From Pezicula radicicola (taxonomy: Eukaryota > Ascomycota > Leotiomycetes > Helotiales > Dermateaceae): 64,000 nucleotides of DNA. The notes beneath the pieces are model-generated. The model made no database searches, was not told the origin of the DNA, and worked only from the letters and a program-made list of their open reading frames with translations. Positions 12,090-22,685 of the stretch are shown in pieces; position 1 is the stretch's first letter, and each line of letters opens with the position of its first letter. Both the position numbers and the translations under genes were made by a program. The stretch spans positions 186,001-250,000 of the forward strand of contig PDUO01000008.1 of the NCBI GenBank assembly GCA_003008705.1, read 5' to 3'.

Positions 12090-12772
12090 GTTGCGTACAT
12101 CGCGTTGATGTTGTTAGAATCTAGAAGGAAGCGGATGATGATATTTTTGATGTGTCATGCATCTCGCACCGTCGTCATTAGCTTCCTTAGCTGCTTGCCT
12201 AAATGAACACTACAGAAGCTAATTACGACTTAATCGGAGATTTCTACGTATCTAAGGTACCTAATACAACAATATAGGGAATCTTTATTAAAGTACAGCA
12301 GAGGTGAAGTATGGAGACAAGTTTTGTCACTCTGGGAAATTAGGCTGCTCGTTTAGCTTCGTGCAACTGACAAAGATACTCAAGGTAAGCGTTGACTCCA
12401 ACAAGAGTATCATCCTCTGCATATCTCCCTTCTCAATTTATTTTGAACTGTTTCTTCTCTTCAATACCTATCCTTGCTCTTTGTCTCACACATCTCAGCT
12501 ATTCACCAATAGTTATATTCTTGAGTGAAAACATGACAACCAACTCGTCGGTTAGTTCGCCGCCCCGGATATTCATTAAAGAAGAAGGATTGAGTTTCAG
12601 TGTGGCCTGAGGTCCATGATGCTCTACCATCAATGGAAAGTACAATGGACTACTTTTGAGGGTATTGATATTTTAGGCCTAAACTAAATGCTGCAAAGAT
12701 GCTTAGCGACCTAAGGAAAATACATAGGTATCGTGGTCTCAAATAAGTGACTCGGCCAATGTCTGGCTGATT
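12090..12772. other. Intergenic, no supported gene
   Basis: Open frames at 12304-12528 and 12392-12610 (+) lack known motifs. The region is the divergent upstream side of the 2EXR gene and the 3' side of the HET gene. Confidence 0.45.
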
Positions 12773-14750
12773 TTAGTGGATACAGAAGTGCTGAAAATCA
12801 TCTTCCGCCTTGTCGGCAACAGCCTCACCATCCATCAAACCGTACACAAAGGAATCTCCAACAAGTGTATATTCCTCCTTTTCTTTTCTCAATATGACAG
12901 GCGTCTTACAACCAAGTAGAACCGTAACCAAATCTCCATTTTGGATGCCAGGTGTTGCTAGACCGATATAACCCTTTTCGGTTTGAAAGACTATTTTGCC
13001 CTTTGTCATATCAAGGCAATTTTGTTGGGCCATCCGCAGTAAACCCATTTCCCACTGTACATTTCCTTTCGCTTGAATGTATTCCCGAAATGACTTCATA
13101 GTCTCGAATTGAGGGTAGTTTTGCGTTGCTTCACTGCCCTCCTTTAGGAAACGGAGATTAAGCTCGCAAGCTTCGCCTATTGCCCCAGGAGTCGGTCCTT
13201 CGTTTGGGAAAGCAATGTCACGGAGATAACCCCATTGCAAGCATACCAGAAGCAAAAATCCTTCTGCTAGTTGAAAGTAGATGTCTGGGTAATGCTCCTC
13301 TTCGTGTGACAGTCGACTAGACTTTGAGCCCCGAAGGCGAACGTCGATATCTAGCATCGAGGTTTTAAATAACACATTGAGCAGATGAAATCCTGAAGGG
13401 TGGTCTGGATCATTACCCATGGTAATACCTTGAAGAGGTGTGAGTCTGAAGAGATTTCTGAAGTCAAAGTGGTGGAAGAAACTTACCACTAATGAGATAA
13501 AATAGGATATTCGGCCATCCATCATCCAAAGATCCCCAATATACTTCTTCAACAGTGTCGCACAGAAGACCTCGCGGATTGATGGTTGTAGAATCTGTTT
13601 TCGCACTAAGAGCATTAAAATACCCGAGCTCCCCAGAAGCGTTGTACGCAGAATGAGGAAGGAAAGTCGCATCCCAACTCAATCTCCAGTCAGGAACCCA
13701 TGACGGTAAGATCCCGGAATCAGGCTCCTGTTTTAAGTGAAGGCGACTCGCAGCCTCGCCGAGTATATCAAGGTCTTGGGCCAACTTGATATGAGCTGCC
13801 GCAAAAGAAGTATAAACGCTCTCAACCGATTTGTTATAATCAACATGCGGGTACAGATGCGCGTCCACAGCAAGACCCATTAGAGAATAAATATGATCCC
13901 GCGAATCTGTACACTGTAGCATGGTACTTGCCACCAGAAGTGAGTAAAGTGAGCGGTCGCTCTTTTTAAAGGGATTTCCTTCTTCGAAATCTGTGAACAA
14001 CTTGAGACTGTCGATTTTGGAGCTCTTGACGATATCCACTTGCTCACGTGTTCGTGGCAAATAGTCAATCTTTCGCAGGACTTGGTACCAAGCTTCGTCC
14101 ATTCCTCTGAAGTTTACCCATGGTGAGGTCGAGTTTCCGCATTGAACATGTACTTTCTGTCCCAGCAGGATTTCCTGTAATATCCAACGTCGCCGCCAGT
14201 ATGGTCTTTGGAATATTTTCCCCACTGCCCTCCAACTTTTCTCCTCAAATGATTCACGATGAAGGATTTCAACCAAGTATCTGCTATCAGCCGTCGCATG
14301 AGCGCTACCCCATTCGGTGATCTTTTCCATTGCAAGATCACTGTCATCAGCTTCATCGCCCAACCACACAAGCACAGATTCTGCTTTTCGATAGATATCA
14401 CCCATCATTGGCAGTTGGGACGCTTTCTCCGCAGTATCGTTTTGGTCGATACAGATCGCGTCTACCCAGATGAAAACTGTTTCATTTTTCTTTCGTATAT
14501 GTTGAAGAGCAGAATGTAGGTTAGTCGTCACCTGCAGCTGATCTTCGTCGATGAGAATAGGCAGAGTTATCACCGCATCTCCCCAACAATAGGAGAGTGC
14601 TTGGTAGCTTGGAGCCGTAGGATCATCCAAATGAATCTTCTTGAACGCACATTTGACAGGTTCTAAGAAGCTTTCAGACGGAGCGATGTGAAGTATTCTG
14701 ATTTCTCGCTCGTCTTGATTCAATGGGGGTAATGGCGATTTTGGATCCAT
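12773..14750 (-). CDS. HET-domain (heterokaryon incompatibility) protein
   Basis: Two exons (14750-13487 and 13428-12773) encode 639 aa. The 58-nt intron (13486-13429) was placed on the only acceptor that keeps frame (CTTCAAG), giving LISG-ITMGND across the joint. Two nearer AG sites would break the frame. The HET domain spans about residues 45-200: YQALSYCWGDA, IWVDAICIDQND, MMGDIYRKAESVLVWLG, RPYWRRRWILQEI. Later come TDSRDHIYSLMGLA and the C-terminal family segment VILRKEKEEYTLVGDSFVYGLMDGEA. HET proteins act in non-self recognition and can trigger regulated cell death when incompatible alleles meet. Which partner this one senses is unknown. Unlike the two other HET loci in the window it carries no stop or frameshift. 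A short upstream reading frame (14866-14961) precedes it. Confidence 0.85.
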
Positions 14751-15837
14751 CGTCAGTCTGGACAGTGCTGATGCAGTTTTTTCTTAGTCTATATTGAGCT
14801 GTTCATCAGACCTGGGCAAAGGCTCTCATATATGCTGCTCGTTAGAGCGTCACGCTGTCAACAACTCAGCCTTGCAAGATCCGTTTCAGCGCAGCCTTAC
14901 CCTGCGGTGCTCCATCATCAACAAGGCGCTTAAGCAGCCTAACCGTGCCATTTGACAACATCTTTATACTTGACGTACAAATAGAGTAGGCCTGTCGGCT
15001 CGCATACCTCAAAGACCCGGAAGGCTTGCAAAAGGAGTGTTCCTGTTACGAGGCTTCTCGCAGACGAATTTATTGCAGATGGTTCAGGTTGTTCAGAGTT
15101 GTATGACGAAGACAGAAGAGATGTGAGGAATAACGCTGAATTTCCAGATTAACCCAATTAAGACCCCGTAAGCGCTAAACCTCTTTTGTTGATCATAAGA
15201 TGACTTCCAACATTATCCATAGCATAATAACATATCTCCCAGGCAAACGTGAATATATTCATGACGTTATTAAATGAATCGTAGGTTGATGTAGCTCTTT
15301 GCATAGCCACAGCCCGCTCTATTCTGTCGTGTTAGCGGCTATGGCCATCACAAGCCTTGGCCAACGTACTGAAATATGTCTAATATCCCTCAAGTTTTTA
15401 ATTCAAGTATGTAAATCTAACAAGGTTCCAGCTTGAGCTCAAATATCCTTCTCTAGAATTCAGAATATCTTCAGTAGCACTCGACATCGCCACGTGACTA
15501 TATAAGCGACTTGGTAAGTAAACAGTCTTACAACGCGCTTTATTTACTATACATAAACATGGAAGGTAGATATGATATATTGCTGCTAGTTGTTGGTAAT
15601 GTGGCATCTTTAATTACGCTAATATAAGCAAGTTCCATAGAAAGCCATGGTCCACCGAAACCAATGACTGACCGACTGCGAATTATTATTCCAAGGCCGA
15701 CATGCCGACCAGCCAACCGAGAACCCTTTCATCAACTCCATACGCAACCACCAAAATTCCTACCTGGGTTTTTATTACCTCTCTTCCCATCTCGTTTTCA
15801 ACTCTCGCCTGCAGTGTCGAGGCTTTGATCAACAACC
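14751..15837. other. Divergent intergenic region
   Basis: Lies between the HET gene (-) and the gene at 15838 (+). Apart from the small frame at 14866-14961 there is no supported gene. Confidence 0.45.
14866..14961 (-). other. Possible 31-codon upstream reading frame of the HET gene
   Basis: ATG at 14961 to TGA at 14866, ending 115 bp before the HET start on the same strand. The peptide is Leu/Lys/Arg-rich and amphipathic (RLLKRLVDDGAP, ALKRILQG) and the frame stays open upstream of the ATG for some codons. It could be a regulatory uORF in the HET leader or a fragment of a lost gene. Evidence is only the open frame and its protein-like composition. Confidence 0.25.
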
Positions 15838-16629
15838 ATGGGTGCGCGTTCTTTGGTTCCTCTGAATAATTTAAGAAGGCTCTTAAAAGGGGGGGGATCA
15901 CTTCGCGGCTCTTCCAAGCAGCTCGCTGGCTTCGAAGGGTCCGAGGATCGATACGCGGCTTCTACCTTTCTCAAAACAAACGGAATCGCCAACGTGATAT
16001 GGTTAGAAGATGCCCTCGTCTACTACGGCAGTGACACCCAAGTCTGGGATCTGAACCTTTTGGTTCAAAATCCTCCATCTGCAGCCGAAGTCCTCCAGAA
16101 TTCCGGATATGGCCTTTGCACTCCATGCGACAGATTCAGCGACGACCCTGAATTCTGCAGAAAAGGCTTGCGACTCTCCCACTCTTCACGCGACACGAAT
16201 GTTGTGCTCTACTCTGCCAAAGACTGGTACTTCGAGCTAGAGCCTACCATGCAATTGACAATGCCGCTTCTGAACGAATTCATCGATGCCCTAATGGAAA
16301 TGTGGTTGAATATTTCTCTCGGAGACTATGTTGAACGTGTCCGATTTGCATTGCACATTGCCAGTTTGCTAAGATATTGTTACTATCTTACCGATCCGAA
16401 TCATGGCCCAGTAAGCTCGACTGAGTACGCATCGAACCTCCGAAAAGAGCACCGCGAGCTACACTATGACATAGTTGTCGCAGATCCGCAAAAGTACTTC
16501 GCGCAAACAGAAAGACACCGGTACCACGTCAGACGATATACGGAAATTAAAAATGGCGAATTTGACCCTCAACCCTACGAAAAAGGCGTCTATAAGCCGG
16601 AGCTAGCGGCTCTTCACGAAGAATCTTAG
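15838..16629 (+). CDS. Uncharacterised fungal protein (VIWxEDALxYYG family)
   Basis: A single exon of 263 codons begins at an ATG in good context (aacaaccATGG). The protein has a basic N-terminal ~30 residues, then a conserved-looking block IANVIWLEDALVYYGSDTQVWDLNLLV. A middle part, LNEFIDALMEMWLN, resembles the LIDxWLD helix of a widespread family of unnamed fungal proteins, and a C-terminal part LRKEHRELHYDIV follows. I recall this architecture from many hypothetical proteins of Pezizomycotina. The early segment is reminiscent of a nucleotidyltransferase-like fold, but no catalytic motif is certain and no function is claimed. There is no signal peptide or membrane segment, so a cytosolic location is likely. 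No intron signal is needed and no lesion is seen. Confidence 0.7.
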   Translation: MGARSLVPLNNLRRLLKGGGSLRGSSKQLAGFEGSEDRYAASTFLKTNGIANVIWLEDALVYYGSDTQVWDLNLLVQNPPSAAEVLQNSGYGLCTPCDRFSDDPEFCRKGLRLSHSSRDTNVVLYSAKDWYFELEPTMQLTMPLLNEFIDALMEMWLNISLGDYVERVRFALHIASLLRYCYYLTDPNHGPVSSTEYASNLRKEHRELHYDIVVADPQKYFAQTERHRYHVRRYTEIKNGEFDPQPYEKGVYKPELAALHEES

Positions 16630-17124
16630 AGTTCGAAATAATATCAACTTTTTGTTCCCTTCAAATTTCTGTTCTTCTATTTGCCAATCATTGGGCGAGT
16701 CATGTCTCGGCGCTTAATATAATGTCAGGGGCGGTCATGGTTCTTTCTAGCATATGGCGGCTAGCTATCAACGTATCAATACAGTGGATTTCTGGCTTTT
16801 CTGATATTCTCAAACGTTCATGGCGCAACGATCGCTGAAAATCTCCCAGTTCTTTCCTCACGTTGCTCAAAAGCCTTCTTGAATTTCAATGTTTCAAACA
16901 CTAACATATCCAACAGTTCCACGAGTATCGCCTTAGGACTAAGCAGCTATGGACAGTCGACCCATTCACCAGGCTCTCAGTATAATACTGCGGACATATA
17001 TACAGCTGAGTTCGGACGCGGCAATAGACCAAGAAAGACAGCACTCTCTGAATTTTCGACCTCTAAAAATCTTTCAGTTTCTATTCGACTTAAAGAATCA
17101 GTTGTACCAGCCATTTCCAGCACC
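16630..17124. other. Intergenic, ambiguous open frame
   Basis: The frame of the following pseudogene stays open back to 16879 with Ser/Asn-rich translation, so the true start there is uncertain. Otherwise nothing is seen. Confidence 0.35.
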
Positions 17125-17508
17125 ATGGGTTGTGGCCCATCTAAACCAGCTCGACAGCAAAGGAACAATCAACATACAAATCGGCCTTCAAACAGACTAC
17201 CAAATCCCGCTACTGCTGGGGCCAGCTCTTCTCGAGTACCTTAATCTCATACTAGTCCATCAGCAGTAGTTCCACAGCGTGCATACGAAGCGATGACCCC
17301 TACTATTAGGGCCGAGTGTCTCGAAGCTCTTTACAAGGCTCTTAGAGCTCTCAATTACGGCAATCTTGGCGATTCCAAGGGTTGGCACTTTACTGCGATG
17401 GAAAATATCTAGACAACAGATATACAGTACCCGAAAAGGGAGATTGGAAATAGCTTAGTAGTCGTGTTCGAGAAGGGAAATTCAGGTCATGAACAGTGGC
17501 AGAGATAA
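17125..17508 (+). pseudogene. Small MGCG-start (myristoylation-like) gene with two stops
   Basis: An ATG in strong context (caccATGG) begins MGCGPSKP, a good N-myristoylation/palmitoylation signal. A Gln/Asn/Pro-rich linker follows. The frame is interrupted by TAA at 17242-17244. It continues with a protein-like block ECLEALYKALRALNYGNL...WHFTAMENI, is interrupted again by TAG at 17410-17412, and continues as REIGNSLVVVFEKG up to TAA at 17506-17508. Both internal stops are where Gln codons would fit (CAA, CAG), that is CpA-to-TpA changes. I do not recognise the family. A lipid-anchored small protein would be the inference for the ancestor. It may instead be a chance run of open frames, so confidence is modest. 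Confidence 0.45.
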
Positions 17509-17882
17509 GATTTATAGCGAACAGCAGTAAATTTCTCTCTTTGACTGAAATTCTGGTTTACCGTAGGCAGTAGCCTATAGTATAATGTAATCTATTTTAT
17601 AGAGGTCCTGTTCAGGATCCTTGGGAGCCTCTTTGGGCTCCTAGGAATAATCGCCAAAACTTGACAAAAATAATATGATACGCTCCCTAAGTAAACATCT
17701 AGCCTTACTAGTTAAGTAGGTACTGCTCAGGGGCTGCTTAGGGACTGCTCAGGGACTGCTCAGGTTGCTTAGACAGCTCAGGTGAGCTGGCTGAGCCGAG
17801 GGTGAGCCGAGGGTGATGAGCGCCTGAGTAGAAGAGGCTATACTCACTAACCGAAAATGGAACAAAAATTGAAGGATTAGAG
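17509..17882. other. Intergenic with imperfect inverted repeat and low-complexity repeats
   Basis: Holds a short imperfect palindrome around 17617-17645 (GGAGCC/GGCTCC arms) and the degenerate repeat tract at 17721-17828. No gene. Confidence 0.4.
17721..17828. repeat. Degenerate CTGCTCAGGG / GAGCCGAGGGT tandem tract
   Basis: Successive imperfect units (ACTGCTCAGGG, GGCTGCTTAGGG, GACTGCTCAGG) pass into two copies of GAGCCGAGGGT. The tract is GC-rich against an AT-rich background. A 12-mer from it, TGCTCAGGGGCT (17724-17735), recurs at 41114-41125. Confidence 0.6.
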
Positions 17883-18530
17883 TCTTGCTACCTCCAGAAA
17901 TGTAAGTTCAATACCACCTACACGAATAGAATACCACTGACCCCACCAAATCAGACGTCTAATGATCTGGAATCTTGCCATCACCCCAAAGATAGTTTGT
18001 ATGATTATTCGCGACAACCGAATGATACCTTCATCTGGTGCAAGACGACAAGGTGTCCCGCTATTATATGTTTGCTACGAATCGCGTTCGGAAATTATTA
18101 AGAAGTATCCGCAATGATTTCGTAGCGCAAAGGGAGATATACCGCCTTGTAGATTCAATTATACAATCGACATTGCCTAATTCTCGAATTCGACCACATA
18201 TAGATCATCTCCCAAATGACACCGATGCCAAGTACATTCAAAACATAGCGATCGATTTGTACGACTTATATCATATTACCGACAGGCTGTGGTAACTCTT
18301 TTGGAAAACTCAAGTCGCTACGCCAGCTTGCTATAGTTCATACACCTGCAAAGGAATATCTAGAAATTTGGGGAAAACTTAAGAAATTGGATCCCGAGAC
18401 CATGTCGAGGCTGTTGTGTACTAAGATTTTGGACAATAAAATTTATTTATTTATAACAGGGGCGGGAAGACAAATAGCAAGTAGCAGATTATGGGAAGCG
18501 GCATCCGGATTGGAGGGCGCCAAGCTTTGA
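17883..18530 (+). pseudogene. Decayed 2EXR-domain gene
   Basis: The usual 2EXR splice is preserved: LPPE-I at 17883-17901, a 53-nt intron (17902-17954, GTAAGT...CTGAC...TCAG), then RLMIWNLAITPKIV. The same frame continues to LLYVCYESRSEIIKKYPQ (the C-x-ESR box), then meets a TGA and further stops. Homologous-looking sequence moves to a second frame (HIDHLPNDTDAKYIQNIAID, to 18295) and a third (SFGKLKSLRQLAIVHTP ... LFITGAGRQI), ending at TGA 18528-18530. At least two frameshifts and several stops separate these parts, so no full protein can be made. It sits between the intact 2EXR genes at 11.2-12.1 and 20.9-21.8 kb. The exact 5' end is not clear, because a stop precedes the LPPE motif in frame. 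Confidence 0.7.
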
Positions 18531-19952
18531 AATTTTCAAGAATCGGGTGTTGTTCTGAAAGAACTGGCTTAGCGTCGTTTGAGGGACCTGCAAAGGGTTC
18601 TCATCTTTGTGGATACCCTAACTTGAAAGACCTTTAATTTAAGTATTACCCCGACGTTGCAATAACAATAAAGTAGTCAACTCATGTGAAATTTAGTTTT
18701 AGAGAGAAGGTTTTGCTTCTACGATGAGCTAGGGATTTTAAGATAGCTTTCGGCTATTTTTTGATTCACTTAAGAAGGTCAACCCAAATGTTTTCTGCGC
18801 ATACCTTAGGCCTCAGATGGTGGAATTCGCGTTGAGTCGAGGTAGAGGCTAAGCGACGGTATTGTTAACTGTTCACCGAGGCCAGGCATAGCTGATTTGA
18901 AAGTCCAAATTTTCACGAACTTGCATGTATGTAGTAAAGTAGCTAGATTTCTATATGTAGGCAGCAGAAATATCACAATAATCATTGACTGCCCTTTAAA
19001 GCATCTATTCCATCGGCTTCAAAGTACTCTGACTCCTATCCCAAGTATCCATTGGAACACCAATACTATGCGACAAAGAGACTTGAAAGCGAAAGGTGCC
19101 TATGCTCCACAAAGACAATACGAAACTCGAAGAAATTAACGGTAATATTCTCAAGCATTTCGCGAGTCGATTTGTTGATAACAGTACTCATGATACAACC
19201 ATTTCTTCTCTTCCAAATTCGATGTTGCACTGGGCCACCCTGGTGATACCAAGACTCAAAGCAAAACTGAATATCACCACCCATCTCAGCAAAATCCTTC
19301 TTGAAGTTGAATCGTAAGAAGGTGTGAGGTATTATGGGTGTTTGAAAAACCCAAGCATTTTGAACCGCGAATCTTGGCGGATATGATCCGAGCAGTGCGG
19401 CGCGTGAAATGGGCCCCATTTTGGGGGCGCCAAGACCCCGTGACCTACGGTTAACCCACCCGTACGGCGGGCTGGGCCGGGTTGGGGCGTGGGACAGGAA
19501 CCCCATTCCGGTGTCTAGTCACGGCAGATGGATAGTAGGGTGTTGTTCGGGAATGCATTGTCGTGAAGAACACAGTTTAGGATTCTTGGTGCTAATGCAA
19601 GTTGCCAGATTTTGTGACGTCTAGAAGTGTTGCCCACAAATCACGTGTCAGAACTATAGCATGAGGTATATCCTCATATTAGGTTTATATTCGATCCTTC
19701 CTGATTTGTAAGATCTGAATCAATTCGCCCTATTCTGTAACTAAGGCCACGCAAGCCTCATACATTACAAATCAATTTTGTATGGTATTCGGGATGAATT
19801 CGATGCATTCAGAGGGCAAGTACTCATAATTTAGTCGTTATATGTATATACAATTTCCACTAAGTCGCAATTCAATAAGAAGAGATTGGGATTAGTTTTT
19901 ATCTTCGTATGGTGGTTGAACAGTTCGCGTTTTAAAGATGAGGTCGACTTAC
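18531..19952. other. Intergenic, AT-rich with a GC-rich patch
   Basis: No supported gene. A sharply GC-rich patch at about 19403-19500 stands out from the AT-rich surroundings. A 146-codon minus-strand frame at 19066-19506 crosses it but shows no recognisable domain. Confidence 0.4.
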
Positions 19953-20064
19953 AGTTTGACTGGAAGCTTTGTAAATAACTCGAATCGCGTTAGTCTGCTG
20001 CGCTTGATGGCTTCTTGCTGCTTAGGACGGTAGCCATATTCTTTGGTGTTGCAAGTGCGTTCAT
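19953..20064 (-). pseudogene. Relict first exon of a 2EXR gene
   Basis: On the minus strand the sequence ends in FELFTKLPVKL immediately before GTAAGT (19952 downward). This is the first-exon end of the 2EXR genes (compare FELFPDLPAEL at 11.9 kb and FHLFPDLPKEL at 21.7 kb). An ATG at 20064 opens a different frame, which stops just before the motif, so a small indel has broken the exon. No second exon with an RLKIW motif follows. It is a solo relict. Support rests on the motif plus the donor site. Confidence 0.5.
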
Positions 20065-20863
20065 GATTTCGTTAAGCTTTCTCTTGGTGATTCTGCTGTG
20101 TGGTTTCGGAGTAGGATAGAGAGAAAGTTAAACGCGAAGGAGATGCAAAATCAATTTATAGTGGTTATTCGCGCTAGCGAGCACAGGAGTGAATTGGAGA
20201 ACCAAGACTCTAGTATTAAGTAGGTAGCATGCTGCTAGACTACTAGAGTGACTGAAGTGAAGTCATTTTCTTGTTTGCTCTACTAATTCCATGCCAATTG
20301 CTTTGTAGGAGCTCTTTTCGATTGCAACTAAATTAACATATAAATGATAATTTTCTCAAATCAAGAGTTACCAAATTACTTAAGTCTATTAGCTTAATAG
20401 ATAGTTATTCGAAATGATTCATTGAAAAACAAGTAACTCGTCGTACCTTTAAAATCAATTGGCTTTGGACGTAGTTGTCTACTAATCCATGACCATTCAT
20501 GCCTGGTTTTCCTGGGAGTTATCTACCCAAGCACCCACAGTTGGACTCCTCACAATGGATATTTGTCAGACAAACGATGATAGAACACTAATTAGTGTAC
20601 AGAAGTGAGTGGCTATGTCCTCTATCCTCTACAATTCCTAGTCCCATGTCCCAAGTTGAGCCGCCCAAGGATTCGGCTGTGCCATGAAGTTGAGAATCTG
20701 CAACGCTTGCGGTCTCTATCTTCGCGTTCGCAGAGGCGACAGGAGATGGAAGTCCTCAACTCAACCAGTAATTTCGTTGCAGCAGACTGGGTACGTGATA
20801 GAGCGAGCTAAATCCCAAGTCCTAAGTCCCAAATCCATCACAATCTATCTCTCCATCGCCCTC
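20065..20863. other. Intergenic, no gene seen
   Basis: Two short open frames at 20605-20926 lack any recognised motif. The right part is the 3' flank of the 2EXR gene. Confidence 0.45.
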
Positions 20864-21799
20864 TTAAGACCACTTCACGAAATTGACTTCAGGAGCCGAC
20901 CAGTCCGGATTTTGCAACTTGAGTGATGCAATTTCGTTTTTCGCCCTGTCCAGCATATCGACCCAAACAGGATGCATTATCTTATCCATACTCTCTCCCA
21001 TATCGTCCAGCTCTACAAGCTTTGCCCCCATTGGTCGCATGTCCCATCTATCGATCTTTAAAATCTGTGGATATTCTGGGTATGGAGGACAAGGAACAAG
21101 CAACAGTGACAACTTCTTAAGTGCCTTGAAATAAAGAATGCTTGCGTAATTCTCTGTAGTGACGTTTTTATCAAGTAATGGGCGCCAGTGTCTGCAGTCA
21201 ACGACCAGATGTTGAATGCTGGCCAAGTTTGTAGTGGAATAGAAGAGGTTGAACATGTCGGTGAGTGAGTATCCCCAGTTTGTAAAACGGCGAGCCGCAA
21301 GCAAAAACAGGATGCTGGCGCAAGTGTTTGCGTCGAGGTAAACGGCATCAGTTGCATAGTTGATCATGAAGTTTGCCAATCCTGGAACTCGTCTTGGGTG
21401 ATACTGTGCACTGTCGCGAGCGCAGTATTCAACGTAGAATTTCTTGACCTCGTCTCGTGATTCGCTACATGTTGAGAGTAGTGGAATCAAACTGTGGTGT
21501 CTCTTCCATGGTGAAGGAATTAGGCGTCGTGGAAGTACAGTATCATATCTTGGGGAGTACCTCATGGTAGGCAGCTTTAAAGAAAGCGTGATGACTCGTG
21601 GAGCCATCGCTAACTTCCAGATCTTCAGACGCCTATAGTGCGATTAGATTTGTCTAGGTGGAGGATGTGTTGCAGAAGGATGGACTTACAACTCCTTTGG
21701 TAGGTCTGGGAATAGGTGGAACTTGAACGCGCCTTCGGATATCTGGGTCTTAATCTCTCTCGGAGCTTTCGAGGCATTGGTAATTATGTCTTGCGACAT
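20864..21799 (-). CDS. 2EXR-domain protein, intact copy 2
   Basis: Two exons (21799-21690 and 21632-20864) with a 57-nt intron (GTAAGT...CACTATAG) encode 292 aa. The signature spans the splice: FHLFPDLPKEL-RLKIWKLAMAPRVITL. It is followed by PLLSTCSESRDEVKKFY (C-x-ESR box) and a block FMINYATDAVYLD that matches the FNxxIDTxY segment of the family. The C-terminus has the family's helical, charged tail (MLDRAKNEIASLKLQNPDWSAPEV). The end is strikingly similar to copy 1, whose C-terminus reads KESNPEWAAPAITF. The two are therefore likely paralogues from local duplication in opposite or shuffled order. Function is unknown. No lesion is seen. Confidence 0.85.
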
Positions 21800-22145
21800 T
21801 GCTGCGGTTGATTCAACAATGTTGTTGTTGTAGGACTTTTGAAGTATCTAAGTAGAGGTGCAAAGGTTGATTTTGTTTTGGATGTTCTGAAAAGAGCCAA
21901 GGAACGAGATGTTGGCGATTTTTATAGGGAATAACATATGTACCGTGATCTCGTGATGCATATATTATTCACCATTTTGTCTTGCGCCGCCTTGCGTTGC
22001 CTTGCCTGGTGGTAAAATTGAAAATCGCGCTAACGCCTCTTAGCTAAAGGTCAACTTAGCTGCGCGTCTCGCCTCCTCGTCTTCAATTCCAGTACCAATT
22101 TAACTCTGCGATCAATGTAAAATCACAGCGACGACCAGAGCAAAA
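21800..22145. promoter_or_regulatory. Shared upstream region of two divergent 2EXR genes
   Basis: 346 bp separate the starts of the minus-strand copy (21799) and the plus-strand copy (22146). A head-to-head pair like this may share regulation. No specific binding site was identified. Confidence 0.35.
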
Positions 22146-22671
22146 ATGGACAACCACCCAGACAACAACTCAAAAGAGGCAAATACCGAGATGGAGCAAG
22201 TTTCCAAAAAGCCTGACTTTGTTAGCGTTTCCTCTCAACCTATGTCACAAGCTCCTCCCTCAACCATCGACAAAGAGCAAGACAACGTGATAATGAATGA
22301 GCTTACACCAAAGGAGGGGTTGAAGACGAATGCAGACCTTGACAAGTTTGAGCGGTTTATGGACCTACCTGTGGAATTGTAAGTTGCTTCAATGATGGCC
22401 GACTTTTCTGAACTACAGATATTGGAGCAACTCTGCTGGCTTGATTTTCCTAAATTTAGCGGCTGCCTCTAATACTTCCACTATTTCTTTCGGCTTATGT
22501 TCTTCTGCTAACAAGACTAATTGTAGACGCTGTAAGACTTGGAAGCTCGCAATGACACTACGCGTTATTCAGTTCGTTGTGGCCCGCCGCAAGGGACGTC
22601 ATGGTCACTACTGCGTCGTCAAATATAGGAGATTTCCCCAAGCGCAGTCCGCCCTGCAAGTTTATACATGA
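22146..22671 (+). pseudogene. 2EXR gene cut short next to a MITE
   Basis: Exon 1 (22146-22378) starts MDNHPDNNSKEAN and ends in FERFMDLPVEL. A 148-nt intron (22379-22526, GTAAGT...TTGTAG) leads to exon 2 (22527-22671) with L-RCKTWKLAMTLRVIQF, the second half of the 2EXR signature. The frame then stops at TGA 22669-22671, inside the position of the ALxVCxESR box (it reads ALQVYT). That is 14 bp before the left terminal repeat of the element at 22686. The predicted product is 125 aa against about 260-290 aa for intact copies, and no remaining 3' part is found beyond the element. The simplest reading is loss of the 3' half linked to the insertion. Transcription of the short form cannot be excluded. 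Confidence 0.7.
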
Positions 22672-22685
22672 CCGTCTACAATTAT

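Noticed and set aside
12304..12610. Two overlapping plus-strand open frames
   Set aside because: No motif, no conserved-looking blocks and no plausible splice signals linking them to a gene.
19066..19506. 146-codon minus-strand frame across the GC-rich patch
   Set aside because: No known motif. Openness is partly due to the GC-rich stretch that lacks stop codons.
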